Positions 12,829-25,400 of a DNA stretch of 64,000 bases are shown piece after piece. The notes under the pieces are model-generated. The model had not been told where the DNA came from. It did not search any database and saw only the letters and a list, made by a program, of their open reading frames with translations. Both the position numbers and the translations under genes were made by a program. Where the stretch lies: positions 187,294,067 to 187,358,066 of the forward strand of contig NC_134569.1 in assembly GCF_050947875.1 (NCBI RefSeq), written 5' to 3'. This DNA comes from Dermacentor variabilis (Eukaryota; Arthropoda; Arachnida; Ixodida; Ixodidae). Numbering within the stretch: position 1 is the stretch's first letter; each line of letters starts with the position of its first letter.

Positions 12829-15387
12829 ATGCCCGAAATCGAGATGGTGGAGGGGGTAGAAATCACCCCCGAAGAAGCAAGGTGCCCCGGCTGGACCACG
12901 GCAACGGGCAAGACTAAGAAGGCAAGGCAGGAAACTTCCAAGTCGACGCCGAGCCCGGTAAAGCAGGGAGGCGGCAGGGGCGGCAGCCGCACGGCAGCCC
13001 CGCGGAACGCGCTGAAGAAGCTGGCCGCAGCCTCAAGGCTCCCGAGACTGCCACGGGACCATATTCGAATCATCGTTAGGCCAAGGGGTGGTCTCGACGT
13101 GAAAAAGATCAGCACTATTCGAGTGGCACAAGCGCTGGCTATGGCGGCGGCGCTTTCACCCGACGAGGTTGGCGAAGACATCGTCTGCCCAAACAATGTG
13201 CAAAACATCTACGTCGTCTCAACGCCAGAAGAAAGGAACGCGCGTGCTTACGCGATGGTTCAGCAGATCCACCTGCGCGAAGCGGTCTTTGAAGTGGCCG
13301 CATACATGGCCGCCTCGGACAATACATGCAAGGGTGTTGTGAGGGGAGTCGACATCGAGTTCAACGACGCTCAGCTCCGCGCCATGATCGTACACCAGCG
13401 GAACCCCACCGCGTTGGAGGTGCGTCGCATCAAGACCACCACCACGGTTATCGTCCTGTTCGACGGACTGAGGGTGCCGAACTTTGTCATTTGTGGAGCG
13501 GGCATGCTGCCCTGCTCTTTATACAGAAGGCAAGTTGATGTGTGCTACGGTTGTGGGGAACTGGGCCACAGAGCCGATGTATGTCCGACCCCGAGTCTGA
13601 AGAAGTGCAGGGGATGCGGAGCCGCGTCCCCCACTGAAGGCCACCAGTGTGAGGCGAAATGCGGCATATGCGGCGGCCCTCACCCAACGGCTAATCGTAA
13701 GTGCGAGCAACGCTTCCAAACGCCGTATGTCGTCAGGCAGAGACGCCGAAGGCGTCGGCGGAAGAAAATTGGCGACGCCAAGAAGGGCGCCAACGCGGCA
13801 CGTGAGGTGAGCCAGGCACTGACGTCAGCGCTACGGAAGAGGAGCTCTTCGAGGGGACGCTCCCACTCGCGCAGTCTTTCCCGCTCTAGAACGCGCTCCC
13901 GCTCACGTGGGCGCTCCGTGCAGCGAGGGCGCTCTCAATCTAGGGGCCGCTCGAAGTCCCAGGTGCGCATCGCAGGAGGTCCCACCTGGGCCGACAGAGT
14001 GAAACAGACGAAGCAGACGGGCCGGACGCAACACGCCGCCGCACAGGAGAGCGAGCGGGCGCACGATCCCAGGATCGCGCAGTTGATGAGCGAAAACGCC
14101 AGTCTCAAGGAGGAAATTCAGAGAATGAAGGCCGACTTTGAGGCCTTCCGAAACGCCAGCGCCATCCAAGCGGCCGCGGCAAGGCAAACGTCTACGGAAG
14201 ATGGGGCCACAGCAAGGGCGGTCAAGCGCAGAGCCACCTCCTCCCACGGTACGGTTGAAGATGTGAGCACGGCGGAGGCTGCCATGCAGAGGTCCTTGGA
14301 CCGCATGCAAAAATCTTTTGCCGAGTTGGTACAGAGTAACCAGACCCTTCTACTCAGAGTGCAACTGCTTGAGAACGAGCTTGCCAAGCGATGTGACCTA
14401 CACTACGGCGACGCCGCCAGGCCAGAGGCGGTGTCCAGCGAAATGATACAGGACAACAGCTGTCGGGGGCTGACGAGCAAGATGGCACCCCAGCCCACCT
14501 CCGGTCCAACATGCCCAACCATGGCCAGACCGGATAGTAAGCTCATCGTGTGGCAGTGGAACTGCGCCAGCTTCCGGAGGCGCAGGCCTCAGCTGGTGCA
14601 GTTCATCAAGGCCCGGGAGCCGCAAGAGAGGCCCCACGTCATTTTACTACAGGAAACAGGAATGGAAACTATTTCCCTCCAGGGATACCGAGCTGTCTCC
14701 TCGTTGGCGGAGAGCGGGCTCGGCATAGCGATACTTATTGCAAAGAAGTGCGCCTTCCAGGAGCACGATCTCCGTCTTGGCAACACCAAACTGGAAGCGT
14801 TGCTCGTCGAGATCATACCTAACAGTTGGCTGAAGAACAGCGTCTACGTTACCAATGTGTACTGCTCTCCTAGGGACAACCGGCAGACCGTCTACAGCCT
14901 AACAACCAAGGCATCGTCTAAGGCGAGAGAGACGCCGCTTGTTATGGCTGGAGATTTCAACGCGCCGCACGAAGCCTGGGGCTATGTGAGAAGCATTCCC
15001 AAAGGCTGCAGACTCCTGCAGGCAGTGACTGACAGCTCCCTGGAACTGATAACCGACCCCCATTACCCCACGCGCATGGGAAACTCGGTCTCGAGAGACA
15101 CCACCCCAGACCTGGCCTTCGTCAAGAACGCGCCGGGAGCGGAGTGGCACAACTTACAAGAGAACCTGGGCAGTGACCACTACATCGTGGAAATCTCCCT
15201 ACCGGTCAGCGCGGCCCCGCAGAGGGCTTTCGAAATAGTCGACTGGGACGCCTTCCGAAAGAGAAGGCAGGATGACCACGAAAATTACGAGTCGTTTGCG
15301 GACCTCGCAGCGCAGCTCAAGAAGGACGTAGCTGCGGTCACCAGGACCGTTGAAACGGACCTCAAGGTCGACCGCATGGACGCTTGA
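12829..15387 (+). CDS. Retrotransposon gag-like protein plus APE endonuclease (ends at in-frame TGA)
   Basis: I chose the ATG at 12829. The frame is open slightly further upstream only from a GTG. Roughly in order there is a basic N-terminus and a folded gag-like region. Next come three zinc knuckles near residues 238-295: CYGCGELGHRADVC is a classic CCHC, followed by a CRGC unit and CGICGGPH. An Arg-Ser repeat region (about 345-385) and a predicted coiled coil follow. From about residue 573 an exonuclease-endonuclease-phosphatase domain carries WQWNC, LLQETG (catalytic Glu), AGDFNAPH and GSDHYIV (catalytic Asp-His). The domain nicks the target site. The TGA at 15385-15387 lies in frame between endonuclease and RT, and the same frame continues immediately after it, so the single polyprotein is split. 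Confidence 0.88.
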   Translation: MPEIEMVEGVEITPEEARCPGWTTATGKTKKARQETSKSTPSPVKQGGGRGGSRTAAPRNALKKLAAASRLPRLPRDHIRIIVRPRGGLDVKKISTIRVAQALAMAAALSPDEVGEDIVCPNNVQNIYVVSTPEERNARAYAMVQQIHLREAVFEVAAYMAASDNTCKGVVRGVDIEFNDAQLRAMIVHQRNPTALEVRRIKTTTTVIVLFDGLRVPNFVICGAGMLPCSLYRRQVDVCYGCGELGHRADVCPTPSLKKCRGCGAASPTEGHQCEAKCGICGGPHPTANRKCEQRFQTPYVVRQRRRRRRRKKIGDAKKGANAAREVSQALTSALRKRSSSRGRSHSRSLSRSRTRSRSRGRSVQRGRSQSRGRSKSQVRIAGGPTWADRVKQTKQTGRTQHAAAQESERAHDPRIAQLMSENASLKEEIQRMKADFEAFRNASAIQAAAARQTSTEDGATARAVKRRATSSHGTVEDVSTAEAAMQRSLDRMQKSFAELVQSNQTLLLRVQLLENELAKRCDLHYGDAARPEAVSSEMIQDNSCRGLTSKMAPQPTSGPTCPTMARPDSKLIVWQWNCASFRRRRPQLVQFIKAREPQERPHVILLQETGMETISLQGYRAVSSLAESGLGIAILIAKKCAFQEHDLRLGNTKLEALLVEIIPNSWLKNSVYVTNVYCSPRDNRQTVYSLTTKASSKARETPLVMAGDFNAPHEAWGYVRSIPKGCRLLQAVTDSSLELITDPHYPTRMGNSVSRDTTPDLAFVKNAPGAEWHNLQENLGSDHYIVEISLPVSAAPQRAFEIVDWDAFRKRRQDDHENYESFADLAAQLKKDVAAVTRTVETDLKVDRMDA

Positions 15388-16532
15388 TTGGCGCACCTGC
15401 TCGAAGCCAAGAATTCCCTCACGGCCAGATGGAAGACGCAGAAGCTGAATCGCAACCTCCGGAGGAGGATCACGGCCCTCAACCGCGAGATCGAATCGCA
15501 CTGCAAGGAGCTCGGCCAGCAGCAGTGGAACGAAGTTTGCGCGTCGGTCGACGGCCAGATGCGTGCGGGAGGCAAGTGGAACCTCCTCAAGCAGTTATTG
15601 GACGACACACAGTCCAATAGAAACCACACTCTGGCCATCGATAGGCTGGTCCACAAGCTCAATAGCGAAGGCGCATCTAAGAACGAAGTGATGGACGAAG
15701 TGGCGCGTCGCTACCTCCCCATCGGGCAGTCCGGACCAGAAGATTACCCGGCCTATGGCGGCAAGGCGGACGAGGAGCTCGACTCCCCCTTCTCCGTCTC
15801 GGAGGTCAGAGCGGCCCTTCAAGGCCTCAACGGAAGATCGGCGCCCGGGCCGGATGGAATCTCGAACAGACTCCTTCGAAATCTGGACGACGGCTCGATC
15901 GAACTGCTCACTAAAGAAATCAACGACGTCTGGGAGTCCGGCATCGTACCGGATGCCTGGAAGGAAGCCACGGTGATCCTAATTCCGAAGCCGGGCAAGA
16001 CACCAGCCACAGACAGTCTGCGACCCATTTCGCTCACGTCTTGCGTGGGCAAGGTGGCGGAGCATGTCATCCACAACAGAATATCGAGACATGTCGAGGA
16101 ACGACACCTCCTCCCACCGAATATGGTCGGGTTCAGACCCTCGCTGTCCACTCAAGAGGTCATGCTGCTGATCAAGAGGCAGATAGTCGACGTGGTCACG
16201 AGAGACGTCCGAGGCATCTTGGCGCTGGACATCGCCAAGGCCTTCGACACGGTCAAACACAAGCACCTCCTCGACTCTGTGACGAGACTGAACCTTGGCG
16301 AACGCTTCCATGCGTACGTGAGCTCTTTCCTAAGAGATCGCAAGGCCGCGATCAAATTGGGCCAGATCAAGTCGGACGGATACGCACTGGGAGCCTGCGG
16401 CACGCCGCAGGGTGCGGTGTTATCTCCACTGCTCTTCAACATCGCCATGAGAGAGCTATCAGTCCGACTCGACCGAATCGGGGCCGCCAATCTTAATCAC
16501 GCTCTCTACGCGGACGACATCACCGTCTGTGC
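15388..16532 (+). pseudogene. Retrotransposon reverse transcriptase, same frame, after the TGA
   Basis: This continues the preceding frame. RT blocks are well kept: GRSAPGPDGI, IPKPGK, RPISLTSCVGKV, LALDIAKAFDTV (block A Asp), GTPQGAVLSPLLFNIAM and YADDITV (catalytic Asp pair, near 16507-16527). The domain would copy the element's RNA at the nicked target. Shortly after YADD the meaningful frame moves by one base (about 16532-16545). From there the RT thumb continues in another frame, so the RT is interrupted by a small indel. The indel may be a real mutation or a sequencing error. Confidence 0.85.
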
Positions 16533-16539
16533 GGCGGTG

Positions 16540-18149
16540 GGTCGGACGCAGCGGTGGAGCGGGCCCTGCAAGAGGCCTTGCACGTCACGGAAGAATTCCT
16601 CGAGGGCACGGGACTGGTCCTCTCGCCGACCAAGTCGGAACTCTTGCTGTATCGGCCCGACAGAAAAGGCCGCAAGTTCGACACGACGCTGGGCCAAGTA
16701 CCGATTGAACTCAGAACGAAGACGGGTCAGCGCATCCAGAGGGTGGATTCTCTCAAGGTGCTCGGACTGGTCCTCAATGCAAAGGGCAGCAACGCGCAAA
16801 CGATCGCGCGCCTGAGCGCGCAGACGGAGAACATGCTCAGACTCGTTTCGCGAGTGACGAGCAGGAAGGGGGGCATCAGCGAAGCCAACCTCATAAGGAT
16901 CTACCACGCCTTCCTCATGAGCCATATCAACTACGTGGCTTCTGCGCTAAGCTGGTCGCGGTCGGAGGAGAACAAGATCGACGCACTCATGAGGAAGAGC
17001 ATTAAACGAGTCCTCGGCATCCCCGTGACGACTAGCACGGAGAAGCTGATGCAACTCGGGGTCCACAACACCCTGAGCGAAGTGATCGAAGCACAGAAAA
17101 CGGCACAGATTGTTCGCCTCTCTACCACCAAGGCCGGCCGTCGAATACTCGAGATGGCGGGTCTGGCAGCCATGGCCGAGGAGTCGTGCGCAGTCCCGCT
17201 CTGCGAGGGTGAAAGGGACGCCTTTCGAGTCTCCCCCTTCCCGAGGAACGTTCATCCACAGCACAACGAGGCCCGGCGCGCAGCCAGAGCCCGAGCACTC
17301 ATCAAGACTGCCTTGCAGAACCCAGAGCTCGCGTCCTTTGTCGACGCGGCGAGGTATCCCGGATCAAACTCCTATGTGGGTGCGGTGGTTGACCCCCAGG
17401 GCAAGATCCTGAATGCGGCGTCTATACAACGTTCGACGGCGTCCGTCGCAGAGCAAGTGGCAGTGGCGCTGGCTCTGTGCGAACCCGGGCGCACGCAGAT
17501 CTTCACGGACTCCAGGTCGGCGGCGATGGCCTTTCTCGCCGGCTCGGTCTCGGCCGAGGCTGCAGCAGTGCTGAGGACCCGCAAGACAGGCACGGCCCGT
17601 CACGTCATCACTTGGTTCCCGGCTCACATGGGCCGGGACGTCTCCCCTGGCTCGATCAACCCGAATGAGCTGGCCCACGACCAGGCGCGAGGTCTCATCA
17701 ACCGCGTCGGTCCGAGGGGCCCAGCTTCGCAGGGGATCGACCGAACCACGGACCCGCTGCTAACTTTCCACGAGATAACTGCTCACTACCAGCTGGGACG
17801 CAGACAGTTTCCGGCTCCTCACCCGAAGCTAGGCAGACCCCAGGCGTCGGTGCTGAGAATGCTGCAGACGGGCTCCTTTCCGTCTCGCTCAAGGCTGAGC
17901 CACTACACTCCGGGTGTGGATCCCCGCTGCCCAGACTGCGGCGAGGAACGATCCACTTTGAACCACATGCTGTGGCAATGTTCTGTGTTGCGCCACTCGC
18001 CTTTCAACAGGCAAGAAGATTGGGATGAAGCCGTCAAGAGCGACAAGCTTCAAGTCCAACTTCGGGCTGTCCAAAGGGCCTGCGCCAGGGCTGAAGATCA
18101 CGGTCTTCCGCCCCCGGCGCGGGTGCGGCCCGCGACTACGACAACGTAG
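16540..18149 (+). pseudogene. Retrotransposon RT thumb, RNase H and C-terminal zinc finger
   Basis: After the frameshift the frame is open to TAG at 18147-18149. It carries the RT connection (ELLLYRPDRKG, LGLVLNAKG). An RNase H domain follows, with acidic residues in FVDAARYPG, the EQVAVALAL helix, FTDSRSAAMAF and NELAHDQARG. RNase H removes template RNA. A terminal Cys-rich finger CPDCGEERSTLNHMLWQC is usual in this LINE group. The stop is followed by a short 3' UTR. Confidence 0.85.
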
Positions 18150-18165
18150 TCCCTTCGGACCAATT

Positions 18166-18193
18166 AAAGTTTCTTGTCTGTCTGTCTGTCTGT
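18166..18193 (+). repeat. LINE 3' tail, (TGTC)n
   Basis: Tandem TGTC units follow an AATTAAAG signal and run directly into the second copy of the target-site duplication. This marks the retrotransposon end. Confidence 0.85.
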
Positions 18194-18206
18194 CTATTGA
18201 TTGTAG

Positions 18207-18417
18207 CGTCGATAGCATTACCGTAGTTTCAAAGAGCATTACGACCGTGTAGTAATGATAGCGCTGTCGATCGCACCTATAGTTCTTGGCTAGTGATAAG
18301 GCCAAGATTTGTGATATCTCACGATCCGTAACACTACATTCATTCGATTTTCCCAGTTTTTCCGTCGAACGCAATTCATGTTTATATTCGATGTCGACAT
18401 TCTGAAGGCCGCGATCG

Positions 18418-18483
<66 letters not shown>

Positions 18484-20619
18484 CTAAGTATTGCCACAGC
18501 AGTCCGTGAAGGTTGGTTTATTTTCTCTAGCGTCAACCGTAAATTTTCAATTAAAATTTGCTGCAGTGAAGTTGTACGCATTTATAGCCGCTTTCTTGCT
18601 CAAATCGAAAAGTATTCAAGTGTGACTTATTGTGTCCTTCCTTGCACTTCAGTTCACCCCTCCTTCAAAGCCATTCCAAAGAGAGGTATTAGGTAGCGTT
18701 TGCAAGGTTTCCAGTACATTAATGTGCAGTTGTTCTTTGCATGTAGTTCCAACTGCAAACACTGGTGGGCTGACGTCACGCTGTTTCATGCTAACGGTAT
18801 TGTAGACTATATCATATAAGAACGACGATGGCATGGCGCAGAAGGCGAATCCGTCTGCAGCGTTCGGACAACGCAGAGCGCTATCGTCTTTACCGTGGTC
18901 TGCCAAGCTCATGCATGGGGTTATGCTAGAAAACATCGCACAGTTTGCGTTGCAGTCACGACGGGCGGTATATCGGGTGGTTTCGTACTATCTAACATAC
19001 CGTCAATATGTTTGATAGTCACTCAACTACTCACAGCATCGAACTATCGATAGTCCGTCATCACTGCTTCCTCCTGACAAGGCCGATCTCGCCTCTCAAG
19101 TATGCGTTTTCGTAGTCGCATACGGTGCGTGGAATTGACATTTCTACGACAACGCCACAAAGTCTCGGCGATGCCACATGCCGGAAATGATGAGTATCTA
19201 CGTGCTGTGAGCGACGACGCTGCCCCGAATTCCTAGCCAGCAGGCGTGATTCCGGGCCAGCATTGCCAGGCCATAGCTCTAGGATCCCTTGTCCGCTCCT
19301 CCAGCTCCAGCCACAATGTCGCGGATCATGTGGACTGTGCTCATTCGAATCCTAGTATACGCCGCCGCGTATACCACGCGGTTTAAAGTGCTAGTCGATT
19401 CTTCCTCTCCCAAGGTGCTGGAGCAGGCCCGCGATGGACTGGAATAGTGGGGCAGCGCCCCACCAGCGGGAAAACAAGCATTGCGCTCAGGTGTAGTGAA
19501 CGTGGAGGCGGCAGAACAGGCAGTGTTCGATTCACCAAAACCTTGTAGGAGCACGAAGGCCCTAACTTGACTGGCGTCCCGGACGTGGTCCCTTTACTCA
19601 GCTTTATTCCGAAGAGTGCACGCAACAGGTAGCCGGAATGCCCACCCGCCAACTCAAGCCACCGAAGGGCGACCTGCCAATCACCTGTAGTGCACAGGGA
19701 ACGAGACAAGTCCATAGATGATTTCCTCTGAGCTACATTAGGCTTATTCAAGCACACATTTCATTTTGAGCTGGATGGAAACAACTTTATTATAAATCCG
19801 GAAAAGTTTAACAGCCCGTGCTCAGGTCTCCCATGAAGAGACTTCCAGGCTTTGCTTCGTCGCCGTTTCTCGGGCCTGCTGGAGTGCCCACTTTTGTGTC
19901 TTGAGATTGGAGCTGCGCACAGCGGCGGCCCGCTTCGACGCAAGAGCCTCCGGAGCTACTCCCATTTAGCTGATATTAAAGGACACTCGCACAAAGCACG
20001 ACGTCAGTCCGCATTCGTAATGAAAACGATTCATCGACGTCAATCCCGCTGATGCCGCTGACAACTAGCTATTCAGGCACCGGAACTCGAACTAGAAACA
20101 CTGCACACTGTCCACCAGGAGTTCCACCATAGCTCTTGTCAATTCTGTGAAAGTATGCATACTGAACCACAGAGGCATATAGCTGCTGCTAGAGATGGTG
20201 TCGGCACTATCACGGTGGTGCTGTCTACATACGGGTAGTGCCCTGCTCCAAACGGTCGTGCTGGAAGCCACAGCAGTGCGTTGTAGGCGGCTCACACGGG
20301 TCTAGGGAGCGCTTATCTTCCAGCATCGGCCGCTATGTGGCGGATCATGGCAGTCGTTCCCACAACGTATACCGCCCTTCCACGCTGCTGTAGTCAGGAA
20401 ATAAAATTACGGCAGAACTCACGTCACGGTAACTGTCGATGGTAATACGAATAGCAATCGATAAATGTAGCGACAGATCACATTCCTGAAGCCACGTTTA
20501 TTTGACATGTGTGGTGGATAACTCTGAGCCTTTCGTTGCTTTGGCTATATGCTACAAACTCTGATATCACCGTACTTTGATATGCCACTTGCTCTCAAGG
20601 TCGGCCATAAGCATGCAGG
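18207..20619. other. Intron sequence, no gene seen
   Basis: Apart from the AT/AG microsatellite, I recognise nothing coding on either strand. A GC-richer patch near 19300-19500 has no domain. Confidence 0.35.
18421..18482. repeat. Compound (AT)n(AG)n microsatellite
   Basis: About nineteen AT units pass directly into about twelve AG units. Confidence 0.97.
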
Positions 20620-22110
20620 CATAACGACGAATGTATGACGCCGACGAGTTGATGATGGAATGACGAAGAAATAATCATATTGATCGAACGACAAAGATGT
20701 ATAACGACGATAGCATGACGACAATGAGATGATGATTCTTAAATTATGACGATGGTATAATGATCCAACTTGACGACGCGGACATGATGATAATGCGACG
20801 ATGGAGACTGTATAGACGACGATGACAACCGAATTTAGAAGCGGGAATGACGATGATAGCCCGAGAACGACGGCATGATGACAACGCATGCATAATAGTG
20901 TCTGCGTAACGACGACGCAGTGGCGACGATGGCATGACAACGGTGGCATAGCACGATTGAATGATGACAGCATGGTTATTAGAACAATGAATGACCTCAA
21001 TGGTTCGACGGAGGTGACACGACGACAAAGCCATGATGATACCGCGATGATACCGAAGTGAGGACAATGGGGAAACGATAACGTGGCGACGATGGGATGA
21101 CGGCAACGGTATCACGACGACGGCATGACGAAAGGCGGATGTCGAGGTTAGATTGATGATGGTGAAACGACCGCCACGGTATCCCGACGACGCTACGACA
21201 ACGAATGCATGATGGTGACTGTGTGACGACACTGCAGTGAGCACGATGGCGGAACAACGGCATAAAGACAGCGGAATGATGACACGTGTATGATGACAAT
21301 GGCGTGACAATAACTATATCACGAAACCTCTCTGACGGCCGTGGTGTAACGATGATGGCATAAGAGTCCGATGACGAAGCTGAAATGAGAATGATGGCAT
21401 GAACATGACGGCATTACGACGCGGTCTGACACTAGAGGCACTACAGCTACTGTGTGACGCTGACAGGATGACAAGGGCGGTATAATTACGACTGACTGAC
21501 GAGGGTATGATTACAATACAATGACGAAGAAAGACTGACGTCGACTGAATGAGGAAGACGGTATGGCGACGACCGCATGAGAACAATGAATGACGTTTTG
21601 ATGTGGTGAAAATGCGAAAGCGACGGCATGACGACCACTGTGTGACGACAGTGTCGTGATAACGGCATGACGAGAGTCGGATAACAAAGTTTGAATGACG
21701 ACGATGCAAGGACCATCACAGCATCGCGACCCCGATCACCTACCTAGCGGCCTAAACAATTAGCCAATTTGGACCACTGTGTAGTGATCACTGCAGCATG
21801 ACGACGGTCTGATCACGAAGCTTGAATGACGACGATTGAACAACCACGGTGGCGCCACTATGGCGGTTTGACAACGAATGCATAACGACTGTATGGTGAC
21901 GATGGCGTTATAACGACAGCATGACGAGTGTCGGATGACAAAGTTGAAGTGACGGCGGCGCAACTACCACAAATGCGTCACAATCGCCAGCCCATACGTA
22001 GCGGCCAGAGCTATTATGCAGCTTGGACAACTCGGTTGGGATGTGAGGCGTGACGACGGTGGCTCGACGAGAGTGAGATATCACGAAGCTGAAATGATAA
22101 CAATGTAATG
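20620..22110. repeat. Degenerate minisatellite field of ATGACGACG-like units
   Basis: About 1.5 kb is dominated by variants of ATGACGACGATGGCATGACG, with units of about 18-25 nt and high divergence. Larger modules recur: the block around 21653-21770 (TGACGAGAGTCGGAT) reappears in altered form near 21920-22040 and partly near 22067-22170. Long minus-strand frames across it are low-complexity and have no family match. Confidence 0.7.
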
Positions 22111-22219
22111 ACCACGACGCAACACGTCCATGAGCACATACCAGTAGCCCAAGCAGGTAGACAACTTTGGTCACTAGGACGCCATCAGAAGAGTAAATTA
22201 GATCAGATTACAATAAATC

Positions 22220-22220
<1 letters not shown>

Positions 22221-22308
<88 letters not shown>
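22221..22308. repeat. (GATA)n microsatellite
   Basis: About 21 uninterrupted GATA units. Confidence 0.97.
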
Positions 22309-22479
22309 TACGCTCAAATCGGCTAAGTAAGCGAAGAATGCTATTCGCTATAAAAGAGGCTTCGTTCGTTGTTTTTGTTGTTGTTCTTGTTGTTACCTAC
22401 ACGTGTGTGGCTCCTACTCACGATGGGGGATAAAATCAGGAAAGTCATATCGAATCAGTAATAATTATTTAAAAGTACA

Positions 22480-25400
22480 AAAACAATAAAATTTAGCAGG
22501 GCATTCGTTTGGATTCTCTAAGAAATGTTTGGACAGCGAAGCAAGAATTCCTGTGGCTCAATCCCAAAGTGGGCGCCCCGAAAGAAAGAATAATAGGTTC
22601 TGTTAAGTCCAGGTGAAGGGAAGGGAAGCGTAGCAGGGGCGGCAGAAAGTCAGGTGGGCGGATGAGATTAAGAAGTTTGCAGGGACGGCATGGCCACAAT
22701 TAGTACATGACCGGGGTTGTTGGAGAAGTATGGGAGAGGCCTTTGCCCTGCAGTGGGCGTAACCAGGCTGATGATGATGATGATGAATTCTTCGAAAAGG
22801 CGTTTCCAACAATCTTTTTCTTGCCGCATTAAAGCAGCGACAAAACAGAACAACCTGATGCATCGTCTCCTCCTCATTACAAAACCAGCAGAACGGGGAG
22901 GGAACCAAACCCGACCTGTGTAAGTAGAAATTCAGGGAGGGAATGCGGCAACGCAATTTCGTGAGAGAGATCTCAAGCATCTTTGTGTTACAGGATTCGC
23001 TACGCCAGGGCAATGTCAGATGCCCATAATCTGGAGAAGCAGACATAAGTGGGTTTTACAAGGCTTTTCTTATTGATCGCATCCGAAATCTAGCCACTTT
23101 GATCTGTGCTGTCACTAGTAGAATAAGAAAAACAGGGCCGGAAAGTGATGTCTTTGCCAGTGAATCGGTAGTTTCCTTAAAACAAACCGTTATGACCAGG
23201 TACCCTAATCAAATGAACACATTGCACATTGGCAGGAACTAGCAAGTGGAAGAGTTTTAGCATAGGTAAATCATTATTAGCGGTAAGGGAAAAGCATACA
23301 GAAAGGGAGTCAGTAAGAATGGCACCTGTTTTGGTCATTTGGCCTAATTTACGTAAAGCTAGGATTACTCCTGAAAAACACGGCCAGAAAAATAGGCACA
23401 AAGCCAGGCAATCCTAAAGAAAAGGCCAGCCAAGTGCAGGACAAAATATTCTAATGCCAGTCTGTTCCCCGCACTGTGATGCATCTGTTGCAATGATAAT
23501 GTTTGTTCCTAGGGTGCTGAGGTGGTCGTGTAACATGACGTTTAAGGTGCAGAAACGTAGTAGTTTCGTTTCGTTTGGGAAATATCATCGAACCTGATCT
23601 CCGGGTAATTGGAATGCGTATTGTTAGGAAGCAGATCGCGAATTTGCACAATTAGTGGCTCAAGTAATGTTTCCACAAATATAAACTGTGGTGTATGAAA
23701 CCTATGTCAATGAGCGGGAAAAAATAATTCTGCATCGCAAATGAAAATCATTTCAGGACGGCTTAACGGTGATTCATATATTCGTTGCAAAGTCCGAACG
23801 GTCAGAAGGCTAAACCAGCATAAGAGAGCTGGGATCCTCGCTTCCGGGTATAATACGGCATTTGCAACGTATTTGGAAGGCCAAAGCACAGACGTAGTGC
23901 CTCTCGTTCTGATAAAACTAGCAGTCGAAGCTTGTATGATAGAACACCTGCGAATAAAACACAGCGAAATTCTAAAACAGGACGAAGGTACATTTTATAT
24001 ACCATCAAGAGATATTTTCTTCGAATACCTGTTCTTCGATTGCCCAACTTGCGCAATATGCCCAGTGTACGAGCTCATTTTGTCGCAATATATTCCATAT
24101 GCGGCCGCCAGTTAAGACTTCCGTTGTAAAGAACTCCAAGGTACTTGTGTGACTCTACTTGTGGGATATCTTCGAGATGATAGTTACGCAATATGTATGC
24201 TGGGTCTTTAACAGGAATAACAAGGATAGCACACTTATTAGCATTCAGGTTTAAGTGTAAGCTATCCAACCAGCCTTCCAGTTCCATTACATACGACTGC
24301 TAAATTTCGTAAAGAAAGTATGTCACTAGCCGTACCAAACAAGGCAATGTCATAAGCATAAACGTAGTTACTGACGCCTGGGTGAACGGGCATTCTGCTC
24401 AGTAAAATACTAAATTACACTGGTGAAAGTACCGATACCTGACGCACACCTACCCCTTGTTTGCTTGTTTACTAGAAGAATAGCCGCTTCAAAAACAATA
24501 CAACTCTCTGTCTTTTAAAAATTCATGCACCCATGCTACAGTATATCCTGGAAAGCAATGGCCCTGTAACCTATTTGTTAAAGTTGTATGGTCAGTGCTG
24601 TCGTAGGCTTTACATACATCTAAGGTAACGAAAGCCGCATATTGTTTTTGCTGTCTGAAAATTTTAATGCGACTTTCAAAGTCTACATGCGTGTGCCATA
24701 TTGAATAGCCAGATCTAAAGCGAATTTGAAAAGGACTCAACAATTGATTTTCGTCAAGAAACTCTATTATATGCCCGTAAAGCACACTTTCAATAAGTTT
24801 CACTATGCTTGATGTCAACGCAATTGGTCTGACATTGTCGATAGTATACCCTACCCCTTGCTTTTTAAGTAACGGAATAATTTTGGCGATCTTCCATTCT
24901 TGTGGAATCCATGCATTACTAATACAGTAGCTTAGCTACTTCAGAAGCTGACTTGGAGCTTCTTGGAAAAAAATCTTTAACATTGCATTTGTTATTCTGT
25001 CCGGGCGAGGCGCTGTAATTGGCAACCGTAACATGACCTGTGGTACTTCCGAATAGGATATCCATTTGTAGTCCAAAAATGCAGGAGTAAAACCAGAATT
25101 TTGAAGGCGCGTTCTGAACCGCTTCTCTAATCCTTTAGCCAATAGCTCTAAGGACTCCTGAATTTCCTGTGAGGTATAGACGATGTAGTCTACATTAACG
25201 CTCATTGGGAGTCTGTTTCTAAAATGAAGGTAATCAAATAATGCACGTTTGTTTTTTGATTTAGATAGATAACCGGAATGTTTTTTATCGTACTCATCTT
25301 TGGTATGTTTGACAGTACGTTTGAAGGTTGCCGAAATAAACTGATAATCTTTCGAATTTTGTGGACTCTGATTATGTAGAAGTTTTTTCCACGCAGCTTT

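Larger units (their letters stand above)
12529..18206 (+). mobile_element. Nearly complete I-like non-LTR retrotransposon with 13-bp target-site duplication
   Basis: The 13-mer CTATTGATTGTAG occurs at 12529-12541 and again at 18194-18206, exactly flanking a 5.65-kb unit. The unit has a short 5' UTR (about 290 nt), a long coding region with gag-like, APE endonuclease, RT, RNase H and terminal zinc-finger domains, and a 3' end of AATTAAAG plus (TGTC)n. The RNase H places it near the I/LOA-like group. A perfect duplication implies a recent insertion. The coding region still has one in-frame TGA and one frameshift. Confidence 0.9.

Noticed and set aside
15199..17678. Long minus-strand frames opposite the LINE RT and RNase H
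   Set aside because: They are antisense shadows of a GC-rich coding region with no domain of their own.
20545..22174. Several long minus-strand frames of 70-190 codons rich in His, Ser and Arg
   Set aside because: They are translations of the degenerate ATGACGACG tandem repeat, not genes.
22221..22308. Possible CRISPR-like array
   Set aside because: It is a simple GATA microsatellite with no spacers.
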